Assembly: GCA_037576195.1 (NCBI GenBank)
Contig: CM075101.1
Span: 18,476,001-18,540,000, forward strand
Length of the DNA stretch: 64,000 nt
Source: Phytoseiulus persimilis
Lineage: Eukaryota; Arthropoda; Arachnida; Mesostigmata; Phytoseiidae
Direction: 5' to 3'
The stretch's first letter is position 1. Each line of letters starts with the position of its first letter. A program made the translations under genes and the position numbers. The notes under the pieces were generated by a model. It did no database searches and had not been told where the DNA came from. It saw nothing but the letters and a program-made list of their open reading frames with translations. Of this stretch, positions 23,318 through 34,620 are shown piece by piece.

Positions 23318-25570
23318 CATTTTTGCCCCAGCCCTTCAGCTCGAATACTTCAATCGAGGAAGTTACCGCTGAGCGGAGTGTCCCGCACACACCTCCTCTG
23401 AGGGGCTTCGTTGGTTCCGAAGGAACGATTGCGGAGTTGAGCTATTGGTTGGTTTCCGCGGCTGAAAGGTCGAGCCGGCGTGTCTTGGGGCCGGAATGTC
23501 CGGGTCGAAGTGTCCGAGCTGGTGAGTCCGCAGCCGAGCACTCTGGGACTGGAATGTCTCGATCCCGAGATTTATATTCGCTGTATTGATTGTTGATTTC
23601 AAGCTGTACGGGTAGCTCAGCTCCCCGTACTCACGATCACGGGCTCTCAGAATAAACAGTCATGGCCACAATTTTAAGAACGATCGCGGAAATTCCAAGA
23701 GAACAACTGGAAGGTGAAAATAAGCGTGAATATTCCACAAGAGACAATTGGAATGTCGAGCTCTGATACCCGATGACTTCGCTACTGGGTTTTGCGGAGA
23801 CATGCTTCAGCCTTTCGAAAGCGAGCAGTAGCCGTCTCGCTGGAAGACTCCGTCCGCAGCCATGTTGTCTCGTGCATGAGGTAGCATGACGTTCCTTGCG
23901 CCTACCGCGACGAAGTGAAACTTTCACCGGCTTCAAAGCTCTGAACACTAACGTTCTTGATCTTCTGATGAATCGACCATCTCACCCACCAAATGGATCT
24001 CTGATCGTTGTCCGAGCAGGTTGCTTTATGGAGTTGCGACGGATTTCCTGCTCCCATGGAGAAATCCGGGTAACTCAGGCTGAACTGTAGGAGGGATGTG
24101 ACAGAGGCGGTGTGTCCGGAACATCCACACAGACGCATAATTTCGGAACCTTACAGAGAATACGACAGACAGCGTCGAACTTGGCTGTCATGGAAGCTCG
24201 AAACTCGACCGGCGGGAGCGCGATGCGATTAGCCCTGGAACTTCATCGAGTCAGATAAGACCTGCTCCGAGCACAGCTCTATCTGGGTCTCACCCCGAAC
24301 TCGGAGTCCGAGACCTTTCTCTGATCCCTTTCCCCGGAACCAGGAGACACATACGCGAAATTGAGTCATCCTCTCATCGTTGCATCCTAACTGTCCAACA
24401 CTCGGCTTCTGCTACGTAATTCATTTCCGAGTTCATTGCCCCAGAAATCCCAGTGAAAACCAAAGATAATCCTCTAGAGTTCGCGGGATTTCCGGGTTGG
24501 CCCCTGATATCCCACTTGGCGGAAATTCCGCGCGTTCGGAAAATTCGCGTTTTGGAAATGCCTCTGAATTTGTACGGATGACTGTCGCGGGAAAAAGTGC
24601 CACACCCAGAGATGAGGCCGTTTGAATCTGGGTATCGGATGAAGTTTCTTCTGATTTCCAGTATAACCAGCTGTTGCTCGTCATGCCAGCGCCATGAGTA
24701 CTCTCTCGTTCTGAAGATTGATGTTCGGCAAGGGGGATACGGGCTCTGCTCGAGCCACAACCAAGGGGCGTCTCTCTTTGACTCTCGCAAGGTAGCTCTT
24801 CTTCAGAATTTCTTCGTTCATTATCTTCTGAGCATATGGAAAGACCATTGAATTGGCTGGAACTAGCGGCTTCGGGTGATTCTGCTGTTAGAGAGAAGCC
24901 GGTCCGGTCTTTGCAGCCAAACGTTTGAACAGGCATTGACGCTAACCATGAGCATCGTGTTCCAAGATGCAAGCGAACGGGATAGTCGATAGGTCAGACG
25001 CTTCGTCGAGCGGGCGATCGGTACCGCCACTTTTGGAGGTCAACTCGCGAGCTTCGCCGGAACCATCGCGACACTGATTGCACTCAGTTGAAAGTTGCCC
25101 TAGTTCGACGCGAGACTCGAGGTAACCAGCTCGGAGCACTGATGAGCTCTTATTATACTCCGCGCCACTCCAAGGGACCATTAAAGGTGCCTGTACGAGC
25201 AGTTCAGGGACTCGTTGACTGCCCAAATCGTCCGTCGCTCACATCACTGCTCATCATAACGGGATTCGAACGGGCCAAGGGTCCCTTCCCGGATGTGACC
25301 GAAGTGACGTTAGGCATGAAATCTTCCTTCCTGACCTAACTAGGATCTGGTCGTTCGTCGAGCAAGCTCTGAAGAGGGTCATGTGGGGGATAAGTCTGAT
25401 CGAAACATAGATGAGAGAAATTCTGCTGCTTACAAGTAAAATTTACTCAAGCTTATAGGAGCGACAGATTCATCGGACGAGGAACGTTTGAGTTTGGATC
25501 TTTGCATGAATTTCAAGTACACAGATTTCTTCCTGGGTTGCTTGTCCCACCAGTGGAATAGAAACTGCGC
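23318..25570. other. No gene recognised
   Basis: Short overlapping frames only. Two minus-strand frames around 24374-24972 are long but Ser/Glu/Arg rich and overlap one another. Their underlying DNA has repeated GGAAATTC/GGGATTTCC-like words (24480-24570), which explains the open frames. Confidence 0.4.
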
Positions 25571-26140
25571 TCAATCCGGGCCAGAATCATCGGTGAAATC
25601 AAAAACCGACTGCGGCACAGCTCGAGCCAGGTGGGGTCGTGAGAGGAAATACCTCTGGCTGGAAAACGCTCCGATCAGGTTCGCTCTGATGGGGTCCTGA
25701 AGTTTGAGGTCTTCCGTAATCTTCAGGAATTCGGGAACGTCCTGGACGGAGATATGTGTCCGCATTCCGTAGCACATTTCGACAAATTTCTCCACCGCTC
25801 CCTCGCTCCCGCTGGTCAGTGGCTTCTGAGGAAACCTCCCACGCGATTTCGCCATCACCGCGCTGGAAACAATCGAGTCGAATGAGAACTTGATAGCATC
25901 CGAGTGGGGATGATCGGCCCAAATGATTTTTGATTCGCGTCCGCATTGATCTAACCGATGGCATTTGACGACTTTTCCTCCCGCGCACCGTATTCCCACG
26001 ACGAACATTCCATCAGTGCATCTCCGCTGGAGCAGATCACTCAACAGTCGGTTTTCGTACGGATGTAGATCGATGATTAATCCGCCCATCTCTGATATCA
26101 TGCCCAACGGTTGACCACAGCAAATGACCGAACAGAGCAC
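25571..26140 (-). CDS. BTB/POZ-domain-like protein, divergent, up to 189 aa
   Basis: BTB domains mediate dimerisation and cullin-3 or transcriptional partner binding. The frame carries the expected order of elements: the leading helix NRLLSDLLQR (30-39); the strand pair TDGMFVVGIRCAGG (42-55); HRLDQCGRES (61-70), matching the HR..L...S core; and AVEKFVEMCYG (115-125), matching the F..LL.F.Y helix. ISVQDVPEFLKITEDLKL (130-147) follows, matching the next helix pair. An insertion of about 20 residues separates the halves. The true Met may be residue 14 or 18. A GTATTT donor after FSSQR could carry the frame on to a further exon. MATH-like scraps on the same strand upstream (26889-27636) suggest a SPOP-type MATH-BTB gene, intact or decayed. 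Confidence 0.45.
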   Translation of the reverse strand: MLCSVICCGQPLGMISEMGGLIIDLHPYENRLLSDLLQRRCTDGMFVVGIRCAGGKVVKCHRLDQCGRESKIIWADHPHSDAIKFSFDSIVSSAVMAKSRGRFPQKPLTSGSEGAVEKFVEMCYGMRTHISVQDVPEFLKITEDLKLQDPIRANLIGAFSSQRYFLSRPHLARAVPQSVFDFTDDSGPD

Positions 26141-26333
26141 AGCACTCTATAGATGAGTCTTGCAGCCGCAGCCTTAGGTGGCATCACTGTTTGCATCACC
26201 ACTCAAAGCTCACTACATTAGGTGGAGGCTCGTAACGGGCGAGCGCCATCAAACGCTGGAAACTCGAGAGGGTAACATCGCCCGGCCGACTGGGAACGAA
26301 CCCAGAGGGAGTGTCGCTGCTCATCAGTTAACG

Positions 26334-26909
26334 ATGTCGTGCTTTTCGTTCGGATCCTTGAGTGAGTACAGGAGGGTGCGGGATGTTTTCTCACAGATAA
26401 CGTAGGAAACTCTGGTTCGCGGCGGGGGCTGGTGCCGTTCCCGATTCCATGAGCACCGGTCCAACGGCTCGGTGACATCAAGAGTTCACTCACAGAGACG
26501 GTCGACGAGGTTACTGCAACAAGGAGGACACCGGAGGTGCTGCGACAGTTCAGTGGGTGCCGAGAGATATTGAAAGCTGGACTTGTGCTTCTCGTGTTCA
26601 GCCTAGTTCTGCGATCGGATAGCGCACTCACACTCGATTTTCAAGGCTCATTTTTCAGGAATGCACAACCGCACGTCTCGGACGAGGACCTTTGAGAACC
26701 CCGCTTACTGCGGTGGAGAAGGATCGAATCTTGCCTTTCCCCCATACGAGGTCACCCTCGAGCGCAGCGCCTCGCAGGCGGGGGTTGGAAGCGAGGAGCC
26801 GCTTCCCTCGAAAAACGATGGCCAGAAGAAGGTCACTTCAGTGAGATTCCGACCGGAGAACAGAAGAACGGACCCGACTCCTACCTATTCAGATTTCGGC
26901 AGGCTGTGA
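26334..26909 (+). CDS. Possible small three-exon gene, 125 aa, function unknown
   Basis: Exon 1 is 26334-26361 (MSCFSFGSL, donor GTGAGT, phase 1). Exon 2 starts at 26454 after an AG, also phase 1, and reads PVQRLGDIKSSLTETVDEVT. Removing 26553-26658 (donor GTGGGT, acceptor TTTTTCAG) joins in frame to an exon from 26659 to a stop at 26907-26909. That exon carries FENPAY, an NPxY-type sorting motif, and a basic polar tail. If the last intron is retained, the frame instead runs on through a hydrophobic segment (ILKAGLVLLVFSLVL) and stops after HVSDEDL. This gives a short membrane protein. Three matching phases support a real gene, but no family was recognised. Confidence 0.3.
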
Positions 26910-27636
26910 TAGAACATCGATCGTCCCAACATCAAGGCTGTGATATGTGTGGATTTTATTCCGATTTTGCGACCCTCTGAATCAAACAGGGAGCTCAGAT
27001 ATGAGTGAACAACGAGATGCGCTACTGACCGAAAGATCGATAGCTCAAGACTTTGATGGCGATCGCGTGGATGGCTGGATGGACTTAGGGGACGCAAATG
27101 ATGAATGTTCTTCGGAAACCTCAAGAGGGAGCGCAGCTGAGTTAGCTCCGCGAGGGATGGTTTCACAGAATAAATGTTGATACCGTATCATTGGCGTTAT
27201 TTGCCTTGCAGGTCAGAGGCGTTTCTTCTGCAGCTTATTCGGGTCTCTCTCGCCACCACCCGAGAAGCTCATGAGCTCTTCTCTATGATCTGCAGTTTTT
27301 TATTGGAGTCCCGATCTTCTCAACAATTTTCTTTTCATTGAAACGATGTTCATCACAACAGTATAGAAGTTACATCGTTATGATAAATATATTGTATCTC
27401 TTCTCGCTCAGCCGCCTCTTCCCCCATACTCGTGGTAGAGTATGGACTTGCTTCCCAAGCTAGCCCGTCTCGCCAAATCTACTCGTGCCTGACCGAACAT
27501 TTGTTCTTCAGTTCTGCGTGAAATTGACGTAGGAGTGGTCGTCCTCCCCCGTTGAGTACCAGTGCCATACGACCGCCCTGGTGACAGATTCGTGATTCGT
27601 GAGCCCCTCCTCAACTTTCGTGTGGATGGCCGCCAT
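26885..27636 (-). pseudogene. MATH-domain-like fragments
   Basis: Two minus-strand pieces resemble parts of a MATH domain. At 27636-27508 an ATG opens MAAIHTKVEEGLTNHESVTR followed by AVVWHWY, which recalls the first strand of SPOP-type MATH domains. At about 27003-26889 the frame reads SYLSSLFDSEGRKIGIKS, recalling the central strands with the D-x-x-G-x-x turn. I could not connect them by splicing to each other or to the BTB frame at 26140. They may be exons of one gene or decayed remains of a MATH-BTB copy. Confidence 0.25.
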
Positions 27637-27737
27637 GATGGACGAAACGAATCTCAGCGGTCGATCGAGACTCACTGCATATAGCTCAAGTTTTCTTTCA
27701 AACATGCATAGTTTTCGTGGAAATGTCACGAACGTAG

Positions 27738-28552
27738 GAAATGAGAAAATCTTCTTGTAGAGGGTAAAGAGAGCTTTCCGATTCAGCATTTCCGAGAAAC
27801 GGAATCCCAGTATGGTGGACGAAATCGACTCCAGAGCTCGGCGACTTTCTGATTTTGTCAGGTCGTTCTCAAAGTCCAGCAAGCCGGAACGACGATGCTT
27901 GCGCACTCAGAAGTAGGTCATATTGTAGCAAAATAACAGAACTTTCGATTTTGTTTTCATGATTCGAAATCGGACTCCTGGGTCGGGAGCGGCGAATGCT
28001 TTAACCTGGGTTGGTCATCCATCGGAAAAAGAAAGCAGCCCCACCCTCATGCAAGAAACGTGCCAAGGGCGTCAGTCTGGTCTGCCTCCAACATTCGAGC
28101 TTGAAAGTGATGTGGATCACCGGAATACGTCGAGGCGCTCGACGAGTTTCCCGGGTGTGAGCCGATTCTTCAAAGCGCGAACGTAGTGAAGAGACTATTT
28201 CCTATGATCTACACCGATCCCAAACCCGCATGTTGGAGGCATGAACTCGAGGTGGCTCACTTTACTCGACGAATGACCGGTCCAGATAGAAACATCCGTA
28301 CATATCAACTTCGTAGTCCGATTCCAAGAAATGAAGCGATAATCGAAAGCTCGATTTTCGGACTACAGTGTGGAGAACTTGTGGGCGCGCTCAGCCACCG
28401 CCGTTCCGATTTTCCGGACTTTGGGAACGACCTGACAAAGTCAGAAAATCGGCGACCTTCGGAGTCGATTTCTCACGCTATGAAGTAGATTCTCGAAAAT
28501 GCTATCGGAATCGAGGACCTCTCTTCCTCCTCAATCAGATGCATTTCCATCA
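27738..28552. repeat. Inverted duplication with a 344-base spacer
   Basis: Bases 27973 down to about 27738 on the minus strand align with 28318 to about 28552 on the plus strand. Both copies encode nearly the same peptide stretch (DFENDLTKSESRR in one, DFGNDLTKSENRR in the other). They also share nucleotide blocks such as GAACGACCTGACAAA and GGAGTCGATTTC. The arms are clearly diverged, with small indels. The minus copy lies in an open frame of 132 codons (27906-27508). The plus copy is open too but soon stops. It may be an inverted gene fragment duplication or an old fold-back element. Confidence 0.65.
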
Positions 28553-29880
28553 TGGGAACTCGGGACTCCTTCAGGGGAGCTATCGAAGGTTGCAGAAAGC
28601 TGAGGGCGCCTCTAGTTTATTGACTGCCACCGTGGCTAAATCTGGTAGGATACCGAATATTACTCTGGGCTTCCCCCTCTGCGCACGACGACGACCATTC
28701 TATCAAAGAATAAGTTCAGTACTGACACCGCTGAAGGCTTATTTCGGGTTATATCCTTATATCCGAGCTCCAAGTGCCTCCCTACAGCACGGAAGTCCGT
28801 CAATCCCAGAAAATCAGATAATCATGGTCTGTGGTGTGCAGACCATGGAATCCCGGCTGCGGGCTGGCTCGACGGGGGAGCGGTCGCCATCGTGAACGAA
28901 GGGGAGTTGTCAAACCAGAGTTACAGATGGATGCGGACGTTTCCGTTTTTCCAAACGTATCAGGATTTTCAGGAAATTCCAGACTTTAGAGTGAGGAGTG
29001 TTTGACGATTCCGCCGGAGAACTCCACGGACTCCGCACATCGAAATTGTAGCGTGTTCGATATGCTACAGTTTTGGTTCCCGAAGTATATTTGGTTGAAC
29101 CTTTCGGTTCCGTGGAAAATAATCGGGGATACGGGTACGAATGAGATCTTCAAGATTACGGGAGGATATCGTGAGTCTGATTCAAGTTCTATACCTTCCT
29201 CTGGAATATAGGGATCAACTCTTGCATACTGCGACAATCAGAGATCTCTTTTACAGTGTAGTTCCAAGGTTGTCATGTGAATACTCGTAGCTGCAATGTA
29301 AGCGCAGAATCGGAATGGAGGGAAGGACCCAGAGTGAGTCGTCCCGAATCTGGCGGGGCTATCCACGAGAAAACTCGAACCCGCTCTCTGACCGGACGTA
29401 CGTTGCGGAGGATATCAGTTTATCAGTTCAACCCGGAGTTCCGGACTGATGGTGCTCAGCTTCGGATTGAAGCGCCATTTGCTTCTTTAGGATGCTCCTT
29501 CACGCAGACCACGATGTTCATCCATATGAGATGTCATCGTCTCGCACATATCTTTCGAACCTCAGTTGGAATCGAATGATAGTGGGGCTCGATCGCGCTG
29601 GCTCCGCTATTTCTGCTGTCTAGCATGGGACTTCCTGAGGTGTGATTCAAATTCGATGACTAAGGATAGACTGCTGCTGCACCTCCAAACGTTGCATCGT
29701 AAAGGCGGTTATCAAAAAGTTTCGTGAGTCAGCCACTCGTTGGTCTCTGTCGGTGCCCGTCGCCCTCTCTGCTGCAGGCGAGCCCAACGGTTTTAGGTTA
29801 CTGTAGTTCGTAAACTCCAGTACGCCTCGCGAACTCGCCCCAGTTTTCAGGTGCACGGTGCGTCGTTTTCGGCTATTAGA
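28553..29880. other. No gene seen
   Basis: Only short unstructured frames. A pyrimidine tract ending in AG at 29849-29850 lies just before the first exon of the actin-binding gene and may be an acceptor for a 5' untranslated leader. Confidence 0.4.
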
Positions 29881-31504
29881 ATGTGTTCCAACCCGCCATT
29901 GATGGGCTTGCGGGCCTATGAAGTCAGCCGAATCCGAGCCTTGGCCGAAGGAAGTGTTCAACTCCAGCAGAAAACTTTCCAGCGTTGGATTCAAGCTAAG
30001 ACTAAAAACGTGCGACTGTTTTCTGGTATCCCGATACCTCCTACATTTATGATTTCGATCATAGGCTCATGAGCGTTTCCCTGACGAATAGCCGTGGTTG
30101 CGAGCCATGGGGTGACTTCGATCTCCGTCGCGAAGACTGAGCGCACAGTGGAGCTCTATCATGCGCGACGTGCTAAAGCATTCCAACAACTCACTGACGG
30201 AGTGCTCTGGCAACTTTTGAAACATGAGCATCCGGGAGGCGAGGGAGAAATGGTCTTCCCCCATCGGAACCGTTTCTCGGAGAACGTTCCAACGATTCCA
30301 ATGATCAGAGAGACGCATCAAAGCCGAGAGTGTCATCTTCGTCGAATGCTTCATACTATGATTCGAGTAGCAGCTTCTATTGTTGAGTTGGGCACGCTCA
30401 TCGGAAACATCCCCGCTCTACTGTTCTCCTTCGATAGCTGACCACTCCTCACTCACGACAGGAGAGCTCATCCATGTCGGAGGACTTAACGACTGAGCTG
30501 AAGGACGGCCGAGTTCTGATGCAGCTCTGCGTAGGACTCTGTGGAGCTTCGTTCATCCTACCGAGAGAGACGTCCAACAGATTCCAGTGGGTAGAGAATA
30601 TCAATCGAGTCCTCTCGTTCCTTCGGCAGCAGGTATCGGGAGCATAGCTGGCATCAACAGCAGAAATATTACCGTTTTACGAAGCAAGAAATGTGTTGCG
30701 ATAAAGTTCTGATGTGCTTATGATCCACGCAGTATGGGGCTGATCTCTCCGACATCGGAGCCGAGGATATCATCGAAGGCAAGGTCCGTCCCGCGCTGCG
30801 AGTCACTTGGATTGTCATCTTAGCACATTGCGCTCATCTCGAGAGTCGGAAGTTGGGGGTGAGTTCTCCGAAAAGTTGTGACGCAGCCGCGATCTAAGAC
30901 TCGTAAACGGATCACTATTCGAATCGTGGTTCACTCTGATTCAGAAATTCCCAAACCTCGATGTTTCGCTCACGCGGGTTTGTTTCCAGACAGAACCGAT
31001 GAGATCCGAGAAAGAGATCAAAGCTGCTCTACTCGATTGGTGCCGCCAGAGATGCCAGAAATACGATGTCGATGTCCCAAATCTGGGCTCGTCATGGAAG
31101 AGCGGATTGGCTTTCATGGCGTTGGTGATGGATTACCTGCAAGACGAAGAGAGAGAGCTTATCGCGAGAAGCATAGATGCGGAGAGCCCTCTGAGAGTAT
31201 TGGAGATCGCCTTCGAGATGGCGGAGAAGAAAATTCAAACGCCGAGGTATTCTAGCGTCCTGTTGTGCTCTCATCCTATCATGATTTGATCATTGGGCAG
31301 CTCGTTCCTCAAATCCACATCTAGAGCAACGATCCAGTACGTGTGAGCAAACTTTTTAGAAATTATTCTTGTTTCCCATTCAGGTTGTTGGACGCAGAAG
31401 AGTTCGCTTTCCTGAGACACGATGAAAAATCGCTCCTGACCTACCTGTTGACTATGAAACAATCCATCGAGAATCGAGCGGAGAATCGCCTTGACGAAAA
31501 CTGA
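29881..31504 (+). CDS. Tandem calponin-homology (CH1-CH2) actin-binding protein, 5 exons, 267 aa
   Basis: Coding segments are 29881-30009, 30462-30632, 30733-30858, 30990-31246 and 31384-31504, all in matching phase. This is a type-1/type-2 CH pair, the actin-filament-binding module found at the N-terminus of beta-spectrin, nesprin, plectin and alpha-actinin. CH1 spans about 28-137: QQKTFQRWIQ is the actinin-type signature, with Gln for the usual Asn. It continues LTTELKDGRVLMQL, DIGAEDIIEGK and LRVTWIVIL. CH2 spans about 149-257: KAALLDWC, NLGSSWKSGLAF, RLLDAEEF and DEKSLLTYL. The frame stops ten residues past CH2, with no spectrin repeats, EF-hands or membrane anchor, and I found no donor that would extend it. 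The ATG at 29881 has a purine at -3; a second ATG at 29902 is possible. It is either a free-standing actin binder or a truncated copy. Confidence 0.82.
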
Positions 31505-32900
31505 TAGCGAAGGTTCGCACGAAAGGATAACGAGGAAGCCGATTCAGGGACTCAGAATATTCCGCTCGTTTTTCAGAGCCCGAGAAGCTGGAAAGGGAAT
31601 CGGACTCCTCCACTAACAATAGTATCTCTTGAAAGGAACATGCAACGAGAATCCCAAAATCATGTGTTTATCTGCGGCTATTCCCTCTCGTCGCCCGTTG
31701 AATGAGAGGCGTCAACACACTTGAAGTGGTGAGAAATGTTCCGAAAACCGAGCAGTCAAGGTTGAGTGACGAGCCGCCAGGTTGCGAGGTGGCTCAATCA
31801 TCGAAACAGGGCAATCTGTGCAGCTGACCATGCCGATAGGGATTATTCACTCAGGAACCAGATGGTGATCATTTATTCTGTTTCGAAGGTATCGATTCAA
31901 AAAAAAGCTATCACAACACGCACTCGTCGTTCCTCGGGCGCACACATCCGAAACCTTCCTCGCGCTGATCCGCTTGTGCAAATTCAAACGGCGGACTATG
32001 CTGGAGTACCGTCTTCCCAAGTCGATCCTCGTATCCTATGTCCAATCGTCTGCGGAATTGAAGTGAGCTGTTCTCCGAATCCCGAATCAGGACTTCAGAA
32101 ATCGACCACAAAGCCTTCGACGAAGATGTGTGTACTTTGAAAGGATCCGTCGCGGTCGGCACGCCCCGACGCATGCTTCCTCGCTTAGCACCTCCTCACA
32201 GCTAACTATCGAGAAGGCGAGCAAGGATTCTGAAACTGGAAGGTCGAGGTTCCGAATGCAGGACCTGGCAAGAGTGAGCGCCGAGATTTCTTCTCCAACA
32301 GACGCTGTCGGCGATCGGGTTATGAGGTCGATGAGAAAAGCAGAACTTGTTCATCCGGTCGTCAGCCTTCATGAAAATCGAGGACTCATGGGTTTCCAGC
32401 CCGATTATGCGCAACTTGATCTGAGGGGCGCAATTATCACAGAGGTCTCGGAACAGTCAACCCGATCGATATTTTGTTCGCGCATCCTTCGCCGCCCTCA
32501 CTGCTCTGGAGCGACATGGATTCCATCAGCTCTCACGATTGAGTGACTTTTTCCCTTGAACCCAGGACAGGACTCATGTCAGCTGAGAACAGCCCCTCAG
32601 CTGATCCAGGCGAGACTCCGATTTGTTCTCGTAGAACCCAAGTAGGACGTCGAACCCCATCGGGTAACTCGAAACAGCGAACGGGCTATGGTGCTTATTG
32701 GAAACAAGACAACGTTTTCATATTTTTTTGAAGAGTCTCGTGTTTTATTTGAGTAGATTCAGTACGCATCTATGGAAAGTCAACGTTATCGACCTCCTGT
32801 GAACGTGAATGAATTGGTTGAAATGATTCCAGAAATATAAATGAGTAGATCGATGAATGGATATATTCAAAGAAAGGAGGGAAAAAAACATGAAAACATC
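31505..32900. other. No gene recognised
   Basis: This stretch follows the CH-domain gene. Only short frames occur, and several overlap on opposite strands (31766-32174). On the minus strand an AATAAA (TTTATT at about 32744-32749 on plus) could end a long cut 3' untranslated region, but this is speculative. Confidence 0.35.
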
Positions 32901-33067
32901 TTCATTATTCGTTTTGTTTGCTTAGTCGTAGAATGTCACCGGGTTTTTTAGCGCTGTTCTCCAGATCTCAGCTCCTCTGAGGAGCTCTCACCTCGCTTGT
33001 CCAGGGTGAGATGCTCCAGCTCAGCGTGTCGTACGTCTACATCGACTACCACTGACCGTAATAACAA

Positions 33068-33175
33068 ATATTTCAATAATAATAATAATATTACCGGGGT
33101 AGATGGTGACACACACACATTCGCGCGCGCACACGCACACTTACATGAATATATATATGTATTTATATATTTATA
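33068..33175. repeat. AAT, CA and AT microsatellites
   Basis: Consecutive simple repeats: AAT units, then ACAC/GCGC dinucleotides, then ATATAT-type sequence. Confidence 0.8.
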
Positions 33176-34514
33176 GCGTCTCGGTCATCATCGTATGTCA
33201 ATGCAAAGTTCGTACTGCCATTCGTCCGACCGGCCGCACGTTCAACCGTCCGTTCGTTCGTCCGTCGTTCCGTCCGTTCGTGATTCCGTACCTAGTCAAT
33301 GTCAGTTAACGCGGGAATTCCCGCGGCTGCTGTAGGTTTCTACACATATCGATGTTTCTCAATAGACGTCATGTTCCTCAATATTCATCGTTGGATTATT
33401 GTAATTATTGTATCTAATGAAGGTCATATCAATGATATACGTACTCTCTATCCATTGCTACCGCCAGTCTTCAAATATGAAGTGAATAAATTACTCTTGC
33501 TAATACTGAAGATCTACAAAATGGCTAAGAAGGGCTTTCGTCTCGAGCTTGTCTCGACGACCATTGAAGGTCTCGAGAACTCACGCGCGTACCCTTCCAT
33601 TGTATGGCTTCATATTCTAAGTACATTGTTGTTTTGGAAACTCTGTTCGCGGCGGCGGCGGCGGCGGTGGTGGCAGCGACGACTGCAACCGTAAGTGAGA
33701 GCACGAGGTCGTTCCTTCTTACTCTTCAACATGTCCGTCCGCTCGCTCCTCATTCAGATACACAATCACACTCACATGAATTTCGGCAAGAGTTCTCCGA
33801 GTGAAAAACAAATCTCTTTCGCGCTCTGCCTCGATCAACATCGTCGACGAATTCAGCTATTTTTGGTATGCACTGTTGTTGTCAGGGCCCGGAGGACCGA
33901 CTGTCTCGCTGCCGTTTCAATTACAATGAGAGAGATTTGTGAACGCAGCACGTCTGAAAGTGTGTCCTTCGGTTTCTTTGTTTGCTCATCTCGTATGCCT
34001 GCTCACTTCCACACGAAATACCGCGGCAAGAGGTACTCGAGGTTCACGGGGGAGAGGGCGCGGGCGCGCGACACGATGGGGAGAACCGATCGTTGTCAGT
34101 TGAATCTCATTGGAGATGCCAAAATTATGTACACAGAATGAAACACTCATCATATGAGTGAGTACGGGAATGGTGATTCTTCTGCTGGAGCTGTTCGGCC
34201 GGCTCGAAGTGCTGTCGCCCGGACGGAACGGCTCGCAGACAAGCCAGTTTATCAATAGGCTCATGCTCAGCGAACAAAATATGAAGGAAATCATTGTCAT
34301 CATTATCACCACGATAGACACAGTGAATGGATGAAATAACCAAATGTGTTCGATCGAACATCGACGCGCTCAAATGCCGACGTTTCGATGCTAAGTATCA
34401 ACACGGAGACTGTCTGGGACAATTCTACTTGGGGAAAGACTTAGGCAAGCTGGGGATTGGTTCTCTATGAACTTGTTTCTCTATGACGATTCTTCTCTAT
34501 CCGTTTCCATTCAC

Positions 34515-34620
34515 ATTTATATAAATATATATATATTTGATTCATTTCATTCATATGTATATATATATATATATATATTTATATTTAGGTGTGTGTGTGT
34601 GAGTGTGTGTATGTATGTAT
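34515..34620. repeat. AT and GT microsatellite
   Basis: A run of AT dinucleotides (about 34553-34578) is followed by GTGTGTGTGT and TATG tetramers. Confidence 0.85.

Noticed and set aside
25255..25285. tRNA T-arm-like GGGATTCGAAC
   Set aside because: Neither flank provides the pairing needed for a T-stem or cloverleaf.
26285..26310. T-arm-like hairpin on the minus strand
   Set aside because: The stem-loop looks right, but no matching acceptor stem or D-arm lies at tRNA distance.
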